Assembly: GCA_014549065.1 (NCBI GenBank)
Contig: JACDOX010000008.1
Coordinates: 5,444,997-5,508,996, forward strand
Source of the DNA: Cardinalis cardinalis
Lineage: Eukaryota; Chordata; Aves; Passeriformes; Cardinalidae
DNA length: 64,000 bases
Reading direction: 5' to 3'
The translations under genes were made by a program, and so were the position numbers. Positions 27,409-39,375 of this stretch are shown here, in pieces (position 1 is the first letter of the stretch; each line of letters opens with the position of its first letter). The notes under the pieces are model-generated. The model did no database searches. It was given only the letters and a program-made list of their open reading frames with translations, and was not told where the DNA came from.

Positions 27409-27440
27409 GCTTTCAGGGGGTTGTGAATGACAGTCGCCAT
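27409..27440 (-). CDS. DPF3: DPF3 coding exon 1 (BAF45C, N-terminus)
   Basis: Read on the minus strand from 27440, ATG GCG ACT GTC ATT CAC AAC CCC CTG AAA GC encodes MATVIHNPLKA with the last codon split. It is followed at once by the strong donor GTAAGTAGG (27408 downwards), so the exon ends in phase 2. The 11 residues match the start of vertebrate DPF3 and differ from DPF2 (MAAVVENVVK) and DPF1. DPF3 is a BAF (SWI/SNF) chromatin-remodelling subunit with an N-terminal Requiem domain, a C2H2 zinc finger and, in the long isoform, tandem PHD fingers that read acetylated histone H3. It acts in the nucleus and is best known from heart and muscle development. Only the first residues of the Requiem region are encoded here. 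The exon lies inside a large CpG island, as expected for the promoter-proximal exon. It is too short for ordinary ORF detection. Confidence 0.93.
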
Positions 27441-27620
27441 TTTGCTACAATGTAACAGAATATTGTGTCTCGGAGTTCTAAAGGTTCGCTCAGGGGAAGC
27501 GGCCAGCCAATGGCAGCAAGGCATACCGGCCCGCCGGCCAATGGCGCGGCGGGGGCGGGGCCGGGGCGCTGCTAGTTATTAGGGGAGCTGTCAAAGCCCA
27601 GAGGTCACTCCCTCTCCCTG
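27441..27620 (-). promoter_or_regulatory. DPF3: DPF3 5' UTR and core promoter
   Basis: The DNA just upstream of the DPF3 start codon (higher coordinates, minus-strand gene) carries two CCAAT boxes, read on the plus strand at 27507-27511 and 27538-27542, and a GC box (GGGGGCGGGGCC) at 27551-27562. No TATA box is obvious. This is the usual make-up of a CpG-island promoter with dispersed start sites, probably within about 100 bases of the ATG. A nuclear-receptor half-site (AGGTCA) sits at about 27601-27606. The exact transcription start cannot be read from sequence alone. Confidence 0.6.
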
Positions 27621-28375
27621 GAACTGGCGGCGAGCAGGTCTTAAAGGGGCAGCGCCGCCTCCGGGGCCGCCGCCGCGCCGAGGGGCACCCCGGGCTCCAG
27701 CGCGGCACTTCCCCGCCGCGCCCCGGCCCCAGCTCGAACGCGCCGCGCCTGGAGGGGGGAAGCCGGGCTTGCTCCTCGTCCCCTCGCACGGCCGCCGCTG
27801 CCCCCCTGTTTCCCAGGCGGCTTGCCCCGCCGGGGGAACGAGCCCGCGCCGCCCGCTCGCTCCGCACGCCGCCCGGCAGCGTCCCTCCTGCGCCGCTTCC
27901 CTTTCTGCATAGCCGCGCTCCCCGCCAGGTCTCCGTGAGCCGCCGGTTCTGGCAGCGGCTTCAGGGCAGCGCCGCTCCCCCTCCCCCAGGAATTTCCCTC
28001 CCCCTGTCAGTCATCTCGGCCCGCAGCCCCTGCGCCCTTACATAACGCTCGGCAGCCGGACCGCCCGGCCGGCCCTGCACAGCCCCGCTCCTCTCTCCCA
28101 CAGAGCAACTTCTGGCGCGCCGGGAGCCGGGCCCCCGCCTCCGTCCGGCACAGGGAGCCGCGGGGGGAAAAGCCCTGAGCCGCGTTTCACCGGACATGCA
28201 GCCCTGCGATGAGACAGAAGGCGGAGGTTGGACCCCGGAACGCGGCAGGGAACAGCAGGCACAGCCCATTCCTGGGGAGGCAGCGAACTCCAGGAAGCCT
28301 GGGTTTACCTGCAACTAATTAAAGGAACTTGCCGATGAATTATGGAGCATGATCCAAGTGATTTAAGACGTGTCA

Positions 28376-28413
28376 ATCCTGATCTCACTCTCAGATCCTG
28401 ATCTCACTCTCAG
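28376..28413. repeat. Perfect 19-bp tandem duplication
   Basis: ATCCTGATCTCACTCTCAG is repeated twice head to tail with no mismatch, just beyond the right edge of the DPF3 CpG island. Confidence 0.95.
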
Positions 28414-31400
28414 AAGTAAACTCACTGAAGTTTACGAAATTGCTCCAGTGTAAATTAGGTGCCAACAAGAGCAGAAACAAACAAAGAAGTTTTTTACTTA
28501 TCTGACAGTAATGTCAGCTTTGTCATCTCATACTTTTCTCCCACTCTCAAAGGTCTCGTCTCCCTTCGGACATCCTCTATCCTTCTAAAAAACACAAACA
28601 AGCACCACCAAAGCCAAGCCTGCATCCCCATTTTTTGCATCTATACATCCAGAGGAAACTCAACTAAAGACAATTAAAACAGACTACTGGCAGAGCAGTA
28701 AAAGTGAGGAAACTAGAAAAACATTTTCATTCACAACTTACTGAATAACAGAATGGAAGTACTGATCTTTGTGAGATGGTATCAGAAGTTGAAATAGCAG
28801 TCTTCCTGGGCTGAACTTGAAAAAGCGAAGACAATCAAAATCTCTCTTGCTCCTCAACTACTTTANAAAATAAAACTTCCCAATATTGGGGCAAGAGAGA
28901 AAAGGAAGAAGAATGGAGAAGAGAAAGAGTATAATTGTTACTCACAGTGAGGACAGGTAAACAAGTGTAATGCAGAAGTTTTCCGTTCATTAAGGATTCA
29001 TCAGAAGTTTGCAAAAAGTTAAAATTTAGAATCTGTCTCGGGTCCCTCTTTCCAAAACTTTGCCTATTCCAGCTACTAGGTACTGTGCCAGGCATATGCA
29101 TCCCTGGAGGGAAGCATCTCTTCCATCAAAGCAATCTAAGCCATTTGGTTACAGGCACTGCTTAGGAGAAATAAGCTTTCTGTTAGCTGGAGAGTTGCCA
29201 AGATGCTGAGATCTATCCCAAAACAGTTCTGGGAAGTAATCTTTATGAACATTTCCATTATCATATTACATTATATTATTTAATATCATAGCGGTCCAGG
29301 TGACATTGAATATAACTTCAGACCTCCCTGCTCAGTACTCTCACTGNTCACAGGAAAAGCTAACCACAAACTGCCGACTTGTCACAAGCACACAGTTGAT
29401 GTGTGTGCTGCAAAGAAACAAACGGCACAGCATGCACCTGAACTGGCNACCACGGACTAGCTACACCCCATCTCACTACTGTGAGGATTTCTGGTTCAAC
29501 TTTTCTTGTTGCTGTAATATTCCCTTAACAGCAAACACTCGAGTACTTACTGTAGGATGGGCAATATTCACTTGTGGGATAATGATTTTGCTTCACACAC
29601 AAGAAAAAAATAGCCTAGGACTGTATCACACTGCAGAACAGGAGATAGATTTGTGTTACTGAGAGAAGGTACCAAAATCTGGCCAAGCTCTAGAAAGCCC
29701 TGAGATTTTCTAATGCAAACTGGTGACATTTTCAGATAATTAAGAAACCCTGTTTGAGGCCATGTTTAGAAGTTTAATGAGTCCCTCCAGTCCTGTTTTG
29801 TTGGATATATAGGCCCATTCCTGCTCTGCAGGCAAAGAGCTCTTGGTGCAGCTTGGCAGGGAGCGTATTGCAAAAACGGGATGAAGCCACACATGCTTCC
29901 CTGGCTGCTCCTGTTACTCAGACGTTGGGCCTTTATCAGCTACCAGCAAAAGCAACAAACAGTGAGAACAGGCACAGATGACCTTGGATTGTTGATAGCC
30001 CTTTTCCCAGGCAGACCCNACGTTCCTGGCTAGGAGAACCAGTCAGCAGCACTGCCTTGCTCAAAGGAATCTCCAGGACACCCAAGGACAGAGCTGCCAT
30101 ATCAGAGCAGTGGGAAGTCTCACCCGCGGTAACGAAGACATCAGGCTTTGCTCACACGTCCATGTAATTCATCCACAGTGTTGTTCATGTAGAATCCCAC
30201 AACAGTTAGATTACCATTTTAGCTGAAAGAAAAGGCACAGAGCACTGACTGGCATTTTGCTCGTAATGAACTACAGAACTCGTTTACATGTTCACTATTT
30301 GCAAGCAGGGGGAACATCACAAACCTGTATAATAAAAATTTCATNCTGCACCACAGTTACCTCCATTTTCACATATACACCAGTTCATTGTTGGTAGATC
30401 ATCTTTTACTTAAATTTTAGAATTTTTTTTCTGATTTTAGCATACCATAAGTCACTAATCAGTAATGTTACTATTGTTTTACATCCTGAAGGACCAACAA
30501 AGCTGAAACATACTCAGTTACATATACACTAAATCACAACTTCAGGATTAGCTACTGTTAGTTTTATTCACACTCACCTGAAACATAGCAAGGAGGCTGC
30601 AAGAAAGTATAAATAATTTAAAAGTATATGGCATAAAAAACCTTAGGTGGGCATATTCTTAGCAAGAGCTTGCCAAATGTTTGGACAGCCAGCACATAAA
30701 TTTTGAAAATAGAAGATAAGTTTGGACACAAATCTATTGGGGTAACATCTATAGCATTAACACAAGGCCTAAGTATGCTGCATCTATAGGGCCAGAGAGA
30801 GCAGGGCTTTAGAATAGAGTCCACCTCACCTCCAGCCCCTCTTACAGAGCTGCAACTTGTCCCTACTCAAGAAGAAGAATCACAGTGTCATATCTTCTCA
30901 GTGTATTGGGAAGTGTCATGTCTCATGGATCATAATGCTGCTCTCCTGATCCACCTCTGTTTCAAACATTTTTACTATTTATGTAACACAAGCACACTGA
31001 TACTTTTTGTGAGGTTTCATTAATATTCCTGTGAAAAGCCCTGAAAAGCCTTATTTTAGCTGACAAAATTTCAAACTGTGAAAGAGTTTCTACTTTGTAT
31101 TTATTATCTTCTGTTTTCCTTTTTATCTTATTAAGTTTCAACATAGNGTTGCTGTTTTCTGGAGGGAAGGAAAGTTAGGTTCTTATCATGCATTCCTCAA
31201 CTCTTATGAATTGGAAAGTGAAACAAACTAGACACCCACATTAAAAGCCACAAATCTAATTTTGCTGTGGAGGGAAACAAAAAACAGAGGTGAAAAATAA
31301 GTGGTTTCTGGTACATTAGCAACTGTTTAATATTCTCAGGTATTTCCAGTGATTTATAATTTTCTTTTCTTAATATATATTAATATTCAAAGTATCANTC

Positions 31401-32432
31401 ATATAGGTCTAAATAAGACAGTGAGCTGTAATGTAGCTTGTTACAGCAAAACAGGGCCCCACATTCACAGATATCCTGCAAGAGATTTGAAGCCTTAACC
31501 CCTTTTTATTTATTAAAGCTGTGCAGGCATCTCTCATACACTGTTTCTTGTCAGGCCTCCTCCTCCCTTTCTTTGATCTTCACCAATAGTTGCTTAGCTG
31601 AAAGAGGAGGAAAAGACATCAGAGTGTCAGTGTTACAGACTCAACACCAGCCTTCTACAGACACATCCCCCAAAAAATTTACAGAGTCAGCATAACGAAG
31701 ATAACTATGGANCTAGACAGTGTAAAAATTAGCACCAACAATTAATTCTTCACAACTTTGGGAATTGTATCCATGAAACGGACCTCAAATTTTTAGCTTT
31801 TTTTTTTAAAGCTAAATTTCCCCTCTAAACCTAAAGCAATAATTCTTGGATGTCTTTAGTGCATTTGATTTCAGGCCTGATTCTGTTACCCAATTTTCTT
31901 TATTGTATGCACTGTTCAGTTTTTTATNAAGTACCCCTGAATTAACTGTATGCTGATGTCTGGACTAAAATCCTTTATTTTTTAATGGGATGCTCAGATA
32001 AAATACATTTTAGTAGAGACTAAAGAGGAGTCTCTACTAGTAAGACATACATGGAGGCCTCAATCTGAAGCTTTCAAAAATTTGGGGAGACAGTTATGTA
32101 AGTTCCCAGAGCCTGGCTCAAGTCTGTCCCCAGTTTAATAAACTGCTGAAAATCTATTTAGTGTGGCTGCCAGAAGATTCTTTGTCATGCATTGTTTTTA
32201 AATTTCCCCAACAATAGAAAATAATGCTATGAACAAGCTGCTTTAAAAGGAGAGTATGAGTCTTTCTAGTAGCCACTGCAAACCCACAGTAATAGTAGGA
32301 AAAGGAACCCAATAAAACAGACACATCCTCTGAAGAACACACATCCAGCAACTGTGGTTGCCCTCTCCTTGAGGGGAGTAATTTGTAAAATTTAGATGGG
32401 ACAAAACTGAATTCCTATCAAGAAGGACATGA

Positions 32433-32480
32433 CAGAAAGCACCTAAGAACAACTTGTCAAAGTTTATNATGAAATTCCAA
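32433..32480. repeat. 48-bp direct repeat, copy A
   Basis: This segment (CAGAAAGCACCTAAGAACAA to GAAATTCCAA) matches 34606-34653 at all but about three positions, with no length change. The repeat is unique to these two places in the window as far as I can see. Confidence 0.85.
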
Positions 32481-32520
32481 CAGAGACACAGGTCTGTCTG
32501 CCTTATTTCTTGAGAAACTA

Positions 32521-32618
32521 GTTGGGGAAAAAATAAAAAATAAAAGGAAAAAATAATAAAGGTAAATAAAAGAATAAAGAAAAAAGAAGAATAAATTAAA
32601 GAATAAAGAAAAGGTGAA
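32521..32618. repeat. A-rich low-complexity tract
   Basis: Almost pure A/G/T sequence built of AATAAA, AAGAATAAA and GGAAAAAAT words. It generates the long Phe/Leu-rich open frames seen on the minus strand here, which are not genes. Confidence 0.9.
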
Positions 32619-34605
32619 CACTTTGTGAGCAATTTTCACTCTTTCCTTCATTAAAGGTAGGAAAAAATGTTTTTACATTACATCCATCAATGGGATACAG
32701 AGGTGGTACCTTGATGCATCTGAAATAATGCTGTCTCCATCCTCTTATTTCCAGAGCAAAGATGAAAGGGAGTTTTGAAGGTGTCTTAAACCTTGAAGGG
32801 AGCAGGTGGTATAGATTAGGGAACAATCAATAGATGATATGACTCTCCCTAGAAAAGTTCCTCATTGCTACTCTGAATAGAGTTCAGGGGTACTGTCTAC
32901 CTATGGTTTTAACCACCTTTAAACAAAAACTGCAAATGTCGTCCCAAAGGTGGTACAACATGACTTCCTCTTGCCCATGATGAGAAAATGGAATGTAATA
33001 TCTTGCTAATCAATCTTATCTCTTATAAGCCCAGTGCACACAACGTAATTATGAGTCTAAGGTTTAACATTTGGATTAAGCATAATGAACAGCACCCTAC
33101 CTGAGAAAATTAACATCTCAGAAAAACAAACTGCCACACTCATCCAAAGAAAGTGCAAACTTTGAATCTGCTGCTGATTTGAACTGCTTCACCTTTCCTT
33201 CCTTACTGATGACACCACATCAAAGAAAGGAATGAGTATTTTGCTGTGCCTATTTGTTTAATCCACTATGATGATTTTTTTTAATAGAGTAGACAGAAGT
33301 GAGCTGTCCAGACACAGCTTAAATGTAATGACTGCAATTGTTTTCTTTCAGTATTCAAGCTTTCTTGTTTACAGAGTGCATTTTNGTCTTTGGAACAAAC
33401 ACTATGATAAGTAGGCTGCTTTTGTAGCATGTGCAGGAGTTATACAGCTAACAACAAAACCAGTCTTTTTAACTACACTGAAAATTAGATTCAGCATGAA
33501 AATATCTCACCTGCTAATTTTTTTAGTTCAANATTATTTATGAAATGCTATTAATTTCAAGGAGTTTTAAAAATAACTTCAATAACACCTTCAATGATTT
33601 CACCCCCTTTTCCATATAAATACAAAAAATTATAGTATTGCATTCTTTTTTTTTTCTTTCCTTGTATTTTGTTCCATTATTTCCAAAACAATTGTAACTT
33701 AAAATATTTTTCACCTTGTAAACATTTAAAGTCAGAAAAATAAAATCTCATGTTTTAAAATAAGAAAAATAAAATCTGATGGGTGGTTGCACTGGAAAGA
33801 AAAACATCCACATAAACAGCAGTTTAGAATTAGTGCGGGGGTAAGAAGCTACTTGCTCATTTCATTGCATTGATTGGCCAAAAAACAGAGGAAAATGGTA
33901 GGAAGGGGGAAATAATATTATTTTAGCTATGTCTTAAATCCCNCTAAACAGAAACACCTTTGAAAGTGTCACAAAACTGTTCTTCCATTTCCCATCCAAC
34001 TTTACCTTGGTAGAGGGGAGAAACAGCAGAGAGTTGTGGACTGACCTGTCTAAAATATCAGTTTAGGTCAACTTTAAAANTTGATGACTGCAAATTTCAG
34101 TGAACAAATGCAGTACTGGTATAACATAAAATTATCCTGGGAACCCATCAGTCAATTATTGCAGTCAATGTCACAATTAAGCCAGCCCTGATTTACTTGC
34201 TCCCAAGTCTCCCCAGCTGGAGCCTGTGGAAATAATCTGATAGAAACTTCCCCAAGCCAAACAGGGTCTCAGATCAGAATTCAGAATAATTTTGCTGATA
34301 CTTTTTAACTGAGATAACCATATTGGTAATGTCCTTTACATAAAACCAGCACTGCCACAGGCAATGTGTTATTTTTGGGCTTTTTTGTTTACTCTTGTTT
34401 TTTAAGCAAAGGTAGATCAGCTTTGCTGTCAGGACACCTCCTTCAAATGCAGTAGCCACATCTGCAACAGGAAGCTCTGCCGCACAAGTNTTGCTCCAGC
34501 CACTCTCCTCACACATCCAAACCCTTGTGTCAAGTCTTCTACTTGCTCGGGCTTTTGCTAGAGTTGACAGGCCTTTGCTGACACTGGGACTCTGTGCTGC
34601 CTCAG

Positions 34606-34653
34606 CAGAAAGCACCTAAGAAGAACTTGTCAAAGTTTATTATGAAATCCCAA
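34606..34653. repeat. 48-bp direct repeat, copy B
   Basis: Second copy of the repeat at 32433-32480, in the same orientation about 2.17 kb further right. It differs at one C/G and one T/C position plus one N. Confidence 0.85.
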
Positions 34654-37619
34654 GTGATATAAAAGGCTGATGGGATACTGCTTGATGCAAGGCCCNGACT
34701 TTTGCTCCCACTGATGATGCTTATTAGGCTATTTGTAAGACTATCCTGTGGAATCTGTGCGCCATTCCAAGAAAGACTCCTAGTGCAGGATTTACCAGGC
34801 ATCTATATAGACATAGGGACAGATTCTCATCTTTCATGTGTATTATTGATATGGGCCAGTTTCCAGTGCGCCCAGATAGGCTATAGAGGCTCCAACTTCC
34901 TACCCAGTATGCCCATGAACCACACACTCTTTCCCTCACAGTGCTACAAGCAGCACTCACAGATACATATTTAACCCATCTTCAGATCCCAGGCTGACAG
35001 GACAGGAAGGATTCCTACCCAAGAGCTGAGAGTGGAATACAAGTCTGAACACAACATCATCACATAAAACTCCATCAGGCCAACTGTGCCACATATAGAA
35101 AGTTCAAGTTGCCTGCTNTGCTATTCCTTCCAGTGCCTGCTTGCGATGGGGCTTTTCTTGTTGGTTTTAAAGGTCAACAGCCAGCTAGGAGCATGCCAGC
35201 CTGTACTTTCGAGAAAAGAAGGCACAAGCATCTTCAGCATCAGAAAAAAAAAAACAAAGAAACCTGTGAAAGAAAACCTTACAGCACTTAAAATATTTTC
35301 ACACCTGACATGCCCAGGAATGATCAAGGATTACAGTTTTTAAACTGGGCAAAACTTTGTAAAGCTGCGTGTAAGATCAGTCACCGACTAAGACCAGCAT
35401 CTTATAGATGTTGAANTCTGCGCTCCCTTGCAAAACCCAAAGGGTTTGCTTATCTCACACGTAGCAGAATGGTTTCCTCTCATCTGGTGTCTAAAGTCCT
35501 TATGCAATATTATTTAAAAGCACTAGAACAANTCTGATAGAATAAAAGCATCTACAAAGAATACTACAGTTGCTGCTGCAAGGGTCCAGCTTGCAGAAAC
35601 TAGAACAGCTTATCAAATTATTATCGTAGGGAGGATTCTCCCTGCTTGGCTCCTGCAAGCATCAGCATCTCACTATAAAATGCAAGCAGTGGGAATTCAG
35701 CCTTCAGGAACCCTGTGCGACCAACAGCCACAAAATAAAGCCTTATGATTGATTACCCAGGTTATGACACTTCAGAAATGGTATAGCAAGCATAACTGAC
35801 CTGCAATCTTTTCCACTCCCCTTTGGCGCTGCAACAGCTTCTTATTCTTTCCAAGCCATTGGCTTGTTCTTCTCCAAGTTCTTTTTATTAAAACCTTTTA
35901 TCTCCCCACACAGTAACAATTTCTCCTAGCAATCATGACCATCCACTCCCATCACTCTTCTAGACAGAGGCATTGGCCAATTCCACTTTGGGAGAAGGGG
36001 AAGGATTCCACAAACAATCTGAGTTGTACTTGTATTTGTTATGGGAGAGGTGCTTATTGCTTAAGATCACTCTCATAATCAGACAAGCAATGGTTTCTCT
36101 TACTCTATTTATATAATTGGAATAACTCACTAGCCAACGCTTTTCCCAGTTAAATGCATGCCAACCTCCTGAAATGAATTCAAACTTCTGGAGCATGGAG
36201 GTTACACAATAAGGGTCAGTATGCAAAGCCTAGTGCCAGAGATATGCAGCTGTTTCCCTCACTCACGCTCCCTCCATCTGATTATTGAACATGAGAATCC
36301 CAGTTGTATTCTAGATACAATTGCAAGCATGTTCTATTCCAAAGCTGGGAGCTTTTCCAAACTGGAGTGCTGGGGACATCCAAGTTTAGCCTACTTGTTA
36401 GCATAGCACTCATCATGCTGGAACCATAGGCATTCATTTCAAAGCCACTGNATATTTAATTTTTTCTCCCCCACCCTAAGACATACTCTAACCCACCAGC
36501 AAAGCTCTGTTTCCTGTCAAATTCCTACAAAAATATCCTAAAACATCTGCTTAAAGGCTTGTGGAAGCTCATATCAAGAAAAGTGGACCCTGGTTCAGCA
36601 AAACACCAAGACATTTGTGTACACAATCATTGATACTATTCATTTGCTAGAGGTGAGCAATACTACTAAATACCTTGTGGAAATAAGCTTGGGAAGAGAA
36701 GTCACACAGGTATCACAGTTCTGGAAAATAATTAGGAAGNAATGGCTGCTGAGATTCAGATATTACAAATAAATGATCTAGATTCAGAGGATTGCATGAC
36801 TAATGCCAAGTCACTAAGTCTAAAAGCCCATAACAATAGGACACCTTGGAAAAGCAGAGTGGAGTATTTTAGAGTGCTGCAACATAGCTATGTAAGCCTC
36901 AACTCACATAGCCTAAATTCCATATATGGGTCCCTGTGTCTAGTGTTTCCTATTAGGTAACTCTGGGAGTTATTGGATTCAGGGGCCTAGGCTTAGTCTG
37001 CTTACGGCTGAACTTTTGGGCTACAGATGTTAAAAACAAACAGAAAAATCCCTGCCAGTCAGGTTCCATTCCCATTTTTAATATGCAATTCTAACCTAAA
37101 GGCTTGGTTCTGCCNAAGCCATCTTCAACAGGAGGAAGGGTTGTCCAACATTGCCATGATCAAATCCAGTTTATTCTGCTAGTAAGATTTATTCTGCATT
37201 TTTAGTGGTGTAAACTAAAGCAGAACATTTATGCCTATATAGAGCATTTAAAACATGTATGTTTCTATTCAGATCTTCGGTGCAAATTTTCATATACTGC
37301 TCTCAAAAGCAGCCCAGAGGAGAAAGGGGTACTATCTAACCTCAGCGCCAACAGTTGTGACCTGAAAAGAATCAGCATTTCTTTAAACCTGTAAGTGCAG
37401 GATTGGGCCTAGATACAGTATTTCATTATGAAAGAATGGTCTTAATAAAACCAAAAAGATAGTTTAAAGAAAATCTGCTAAAAGCAACGTGCATGCAACT
37501 CTATCCTGCTACACAGCCATTGCTTAATTTATCTATTAACTCTCCAAACACACAATACGATAGTGCGGGCGTGTCCGAATTAAGACTCGATGTGTGTTAC
37601 GTGCGATGAGTACCTCTGG

Positions 37620-37800
37620 GCGTGAGGCGTTTGAGGTCACGGAAAACCCTGCACGGCATATTCCTGCCTCTTTGCCCTTCTGCTCGNCTCGCTCCGCCCG
37701 CTCAGCGCTCCCCGCCGCGCGCACCTGGGCCCGGCGGACCGGCCCCGGGGCGCCCCCGCGTGGCACTGCCGGGGGCGCCGCCAGAAAGTTCCAGCATTGG
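37620..37800. promoter_or_regulatory. Orphan small CpG-rich patch, possible CTCF-type site
   Basis: A short island dense in CpG (core 37684-37790) stands alone in AT-rich intergenic DNA. On the minus strand, positions 37763-37750 read CCACGCGGGGGCGC, which matches 12 of 14 positions of the CTCF core as I recall it. An AGGTCA half-site is at about 37634-37639. It could be an insulator between the two genes, an unannotated noncoding-RNA promoter, or an inserted GC-rich fragment. No coding exon is apparent. Confidence 0.4.
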
Positions 37801-38029
37801 AACCATTTCAGCGCTTCNAGCAGGGAGAGTGTAGGAAGTGCCTTAAATTTAGCAGTCATAAGGTCCAGTGACTCTATGCCTCCATGGCCTCGAAGTTCTG
37901 ATAACTCAATTAATTTGGTGCCAGGTGCTTGTCTTTACAAATTTTCTGTAGAAAACACCGGCAAACTGCCTGAGTCATGAAAACCTAGCATCAGAAAGCT
38001 GCTGGGATGCAGCAACCAAACACTCCCAC

Positions 38030-38077
38030 AGATTGCACCTGTATTTCTGCAGTAGATTGCACCTATATTTCTGCAGT
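38030..38077. repeat. 24-bp tandem duplication
   Basis: AGATTGCACCTGTATTTCTG plus CAGT at 38030-38053 is repeated at 38054-38077 with one mismatch (G to A). Confidence 0.92.
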
Positions 38078-38519
38078 ATTTGTTCCTCATCCAGAAGTCA
38101 CTTGCAGCAGGTAGCAGAGGGGAAGATCAGNGCGCTTCTGCTCTGTGCATTTATTTTCTCTGCTAAAGTACAAGGGCAGCAGGACAGTGGGAGGAAAGGA
38201 TTCAGTTTCCAGTTGCTGGGATGAATCATAATGTTATCCAGACAAAGGAGCGGAATTAAGGCTGCTAAGAAAACCTTTGTTCTGGCATCTTCTAATTTTT
38301 TAATTTTTTTTTTTTGGGAGGGGGTAAAGGGGCCTAGACTTTGACACCATAATACTATTTATATTTTCTAATATGTTGTATATATAGTATCATATCTGTA
38401 TATAGCTGTGACGGAGTATTGTGTACTATTCTGCTTTTCCACAGAACCCTAAATACATGTCCTAGCACTAGGACAAAAAGGTTACACCTCAAGATTTACA
38501 TTTGGACCATTCATTTTAG

Positions 38520-38535
38520 ATACACACACACACAA
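38520..38535. repeat. Short (CA)n microsatellite
   Basis: A run of about six to seven AC units preceded by TAGAT; short and probably of low variability. Confidence 0.8.
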
Positions 38536-39352
38536 TCCCTCCTCCAGCATTTGGACATCCACATACAAGCACAGACTATCAATTGACCTTTGAAATCACG
38601 CTGGAAGCCTTGGGACAATCTCAAAACTCCATCTGAGAACAACTTTTAAAAAATCACTGCTATATACACAGCATTATTAGTTATTTTCACTTTGCTTTAC
38701 TGGTACAGAGAAGCTCCTTGAAAGCCATTTTTTGAAGTGTTTTATCTGCTTTTTCTCTGTTCACTTGAAATCATAGTTCTGTTTGTAACATTTATATTAT
38801 TCATACAGCAGCCAAGTTTGATTTTACAGGGATGATGATGATGCTTCAGGTGAAAAACAGAACAAAAGGATCAAAGGAACACCTACACATAAGGTAGTGT
38901 TCTTATGCCAAAATTTTTAGTCGGGAACAATCAGGTAAGAGAAGGATGAAAAACATACAAGACATAAATAAAGTTTGGTATTTTTTCACCATACGATGAT
39001 CTGTAAATAAAGACTAACAACCTGTATTTGGGGTCACTCAGAATTTACAGTGNGTGTCCCAAATAACATGTCACTTTAGTTAGAGCCTATAGAGCCAAAG
39101 AAGCCGACAAGACNTGCATTTAAGTCTTAAATCACAAGGAGGCCAGTTACAGTATTTAAACTGACTTTTCACAAATACGAGTGTAATTCAGTTTCTAATC
39201 CTCTATAAAAGCCAAAATCAATAATATTATCCAGTGGAAACCCTTTAAAAAGTCAAACTTATGATTTCAAGATCAGATATTTCTTATTTTAAGAAATTTT
39301 AAGTTNATATATTATAGCATTGTTTTCAGTCATCAAAGTAGTTTCAAGCTTA

Positions 39353-39375
39353 TTACGGAAAGATTATTTCCGTAA
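39353..39375. repeat. Perfect inverted repeat (9-bp arms)
   Basis: TTACGGAAA, a 5-base loop (GATTA), then TTTCCGTAA. The arms each retain a CpG in otherwise AT-rich DNA. Confidence 0.85.

Larger units (their letters stand above)
25400..28300. promoter_or_regulatory. CpG island of DPF3
   Basis: Base composition switches abruptly from AT-rich intronic DNA to very GC- and CpG-rich DNA at about 25.4 kb and back at about 28.3 kb, with the DPF3 first coding exon inside. The densest parts are 25.45-25.8, 26.85-27.35 and 27.5-28.2 kb. Between them are AT-rich pockets (for example 26.1-26.15 with long A runs and around 27.06-27.11), which may be conserved elements. Long open frames here (up to 269 codons at 26617-27426) result from the low stop-codon density of GC-rich DNA and show no protein family features. 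Confidence 0.85.

Noticed and set aside
27568..27580. MEF2-type site (CTAGTTATTAG) in the DPF3 promoter
   Set aside because: DPF3 is reported to be MEF2A-regulated, but this word is one base too long for the CTA(A/T)4TAG consensus, so I do not claim it.
25327..28314. Long overlapping open frames on both strands (up to 269 codons)
   Set aside because: They fall in the CpG island, where stop codons are rare by composition. Their translations are Arg/Pro/Ala-rich with no domain, and frames overlap on both strands.
32243..32651. Hydrophobic Phe/Leu-rich minus-strand open frames suggesting a membrane protein
   Set aside because: They are the translation of an A-rich low-complexity tract and one copy of a 48-bp repeat.
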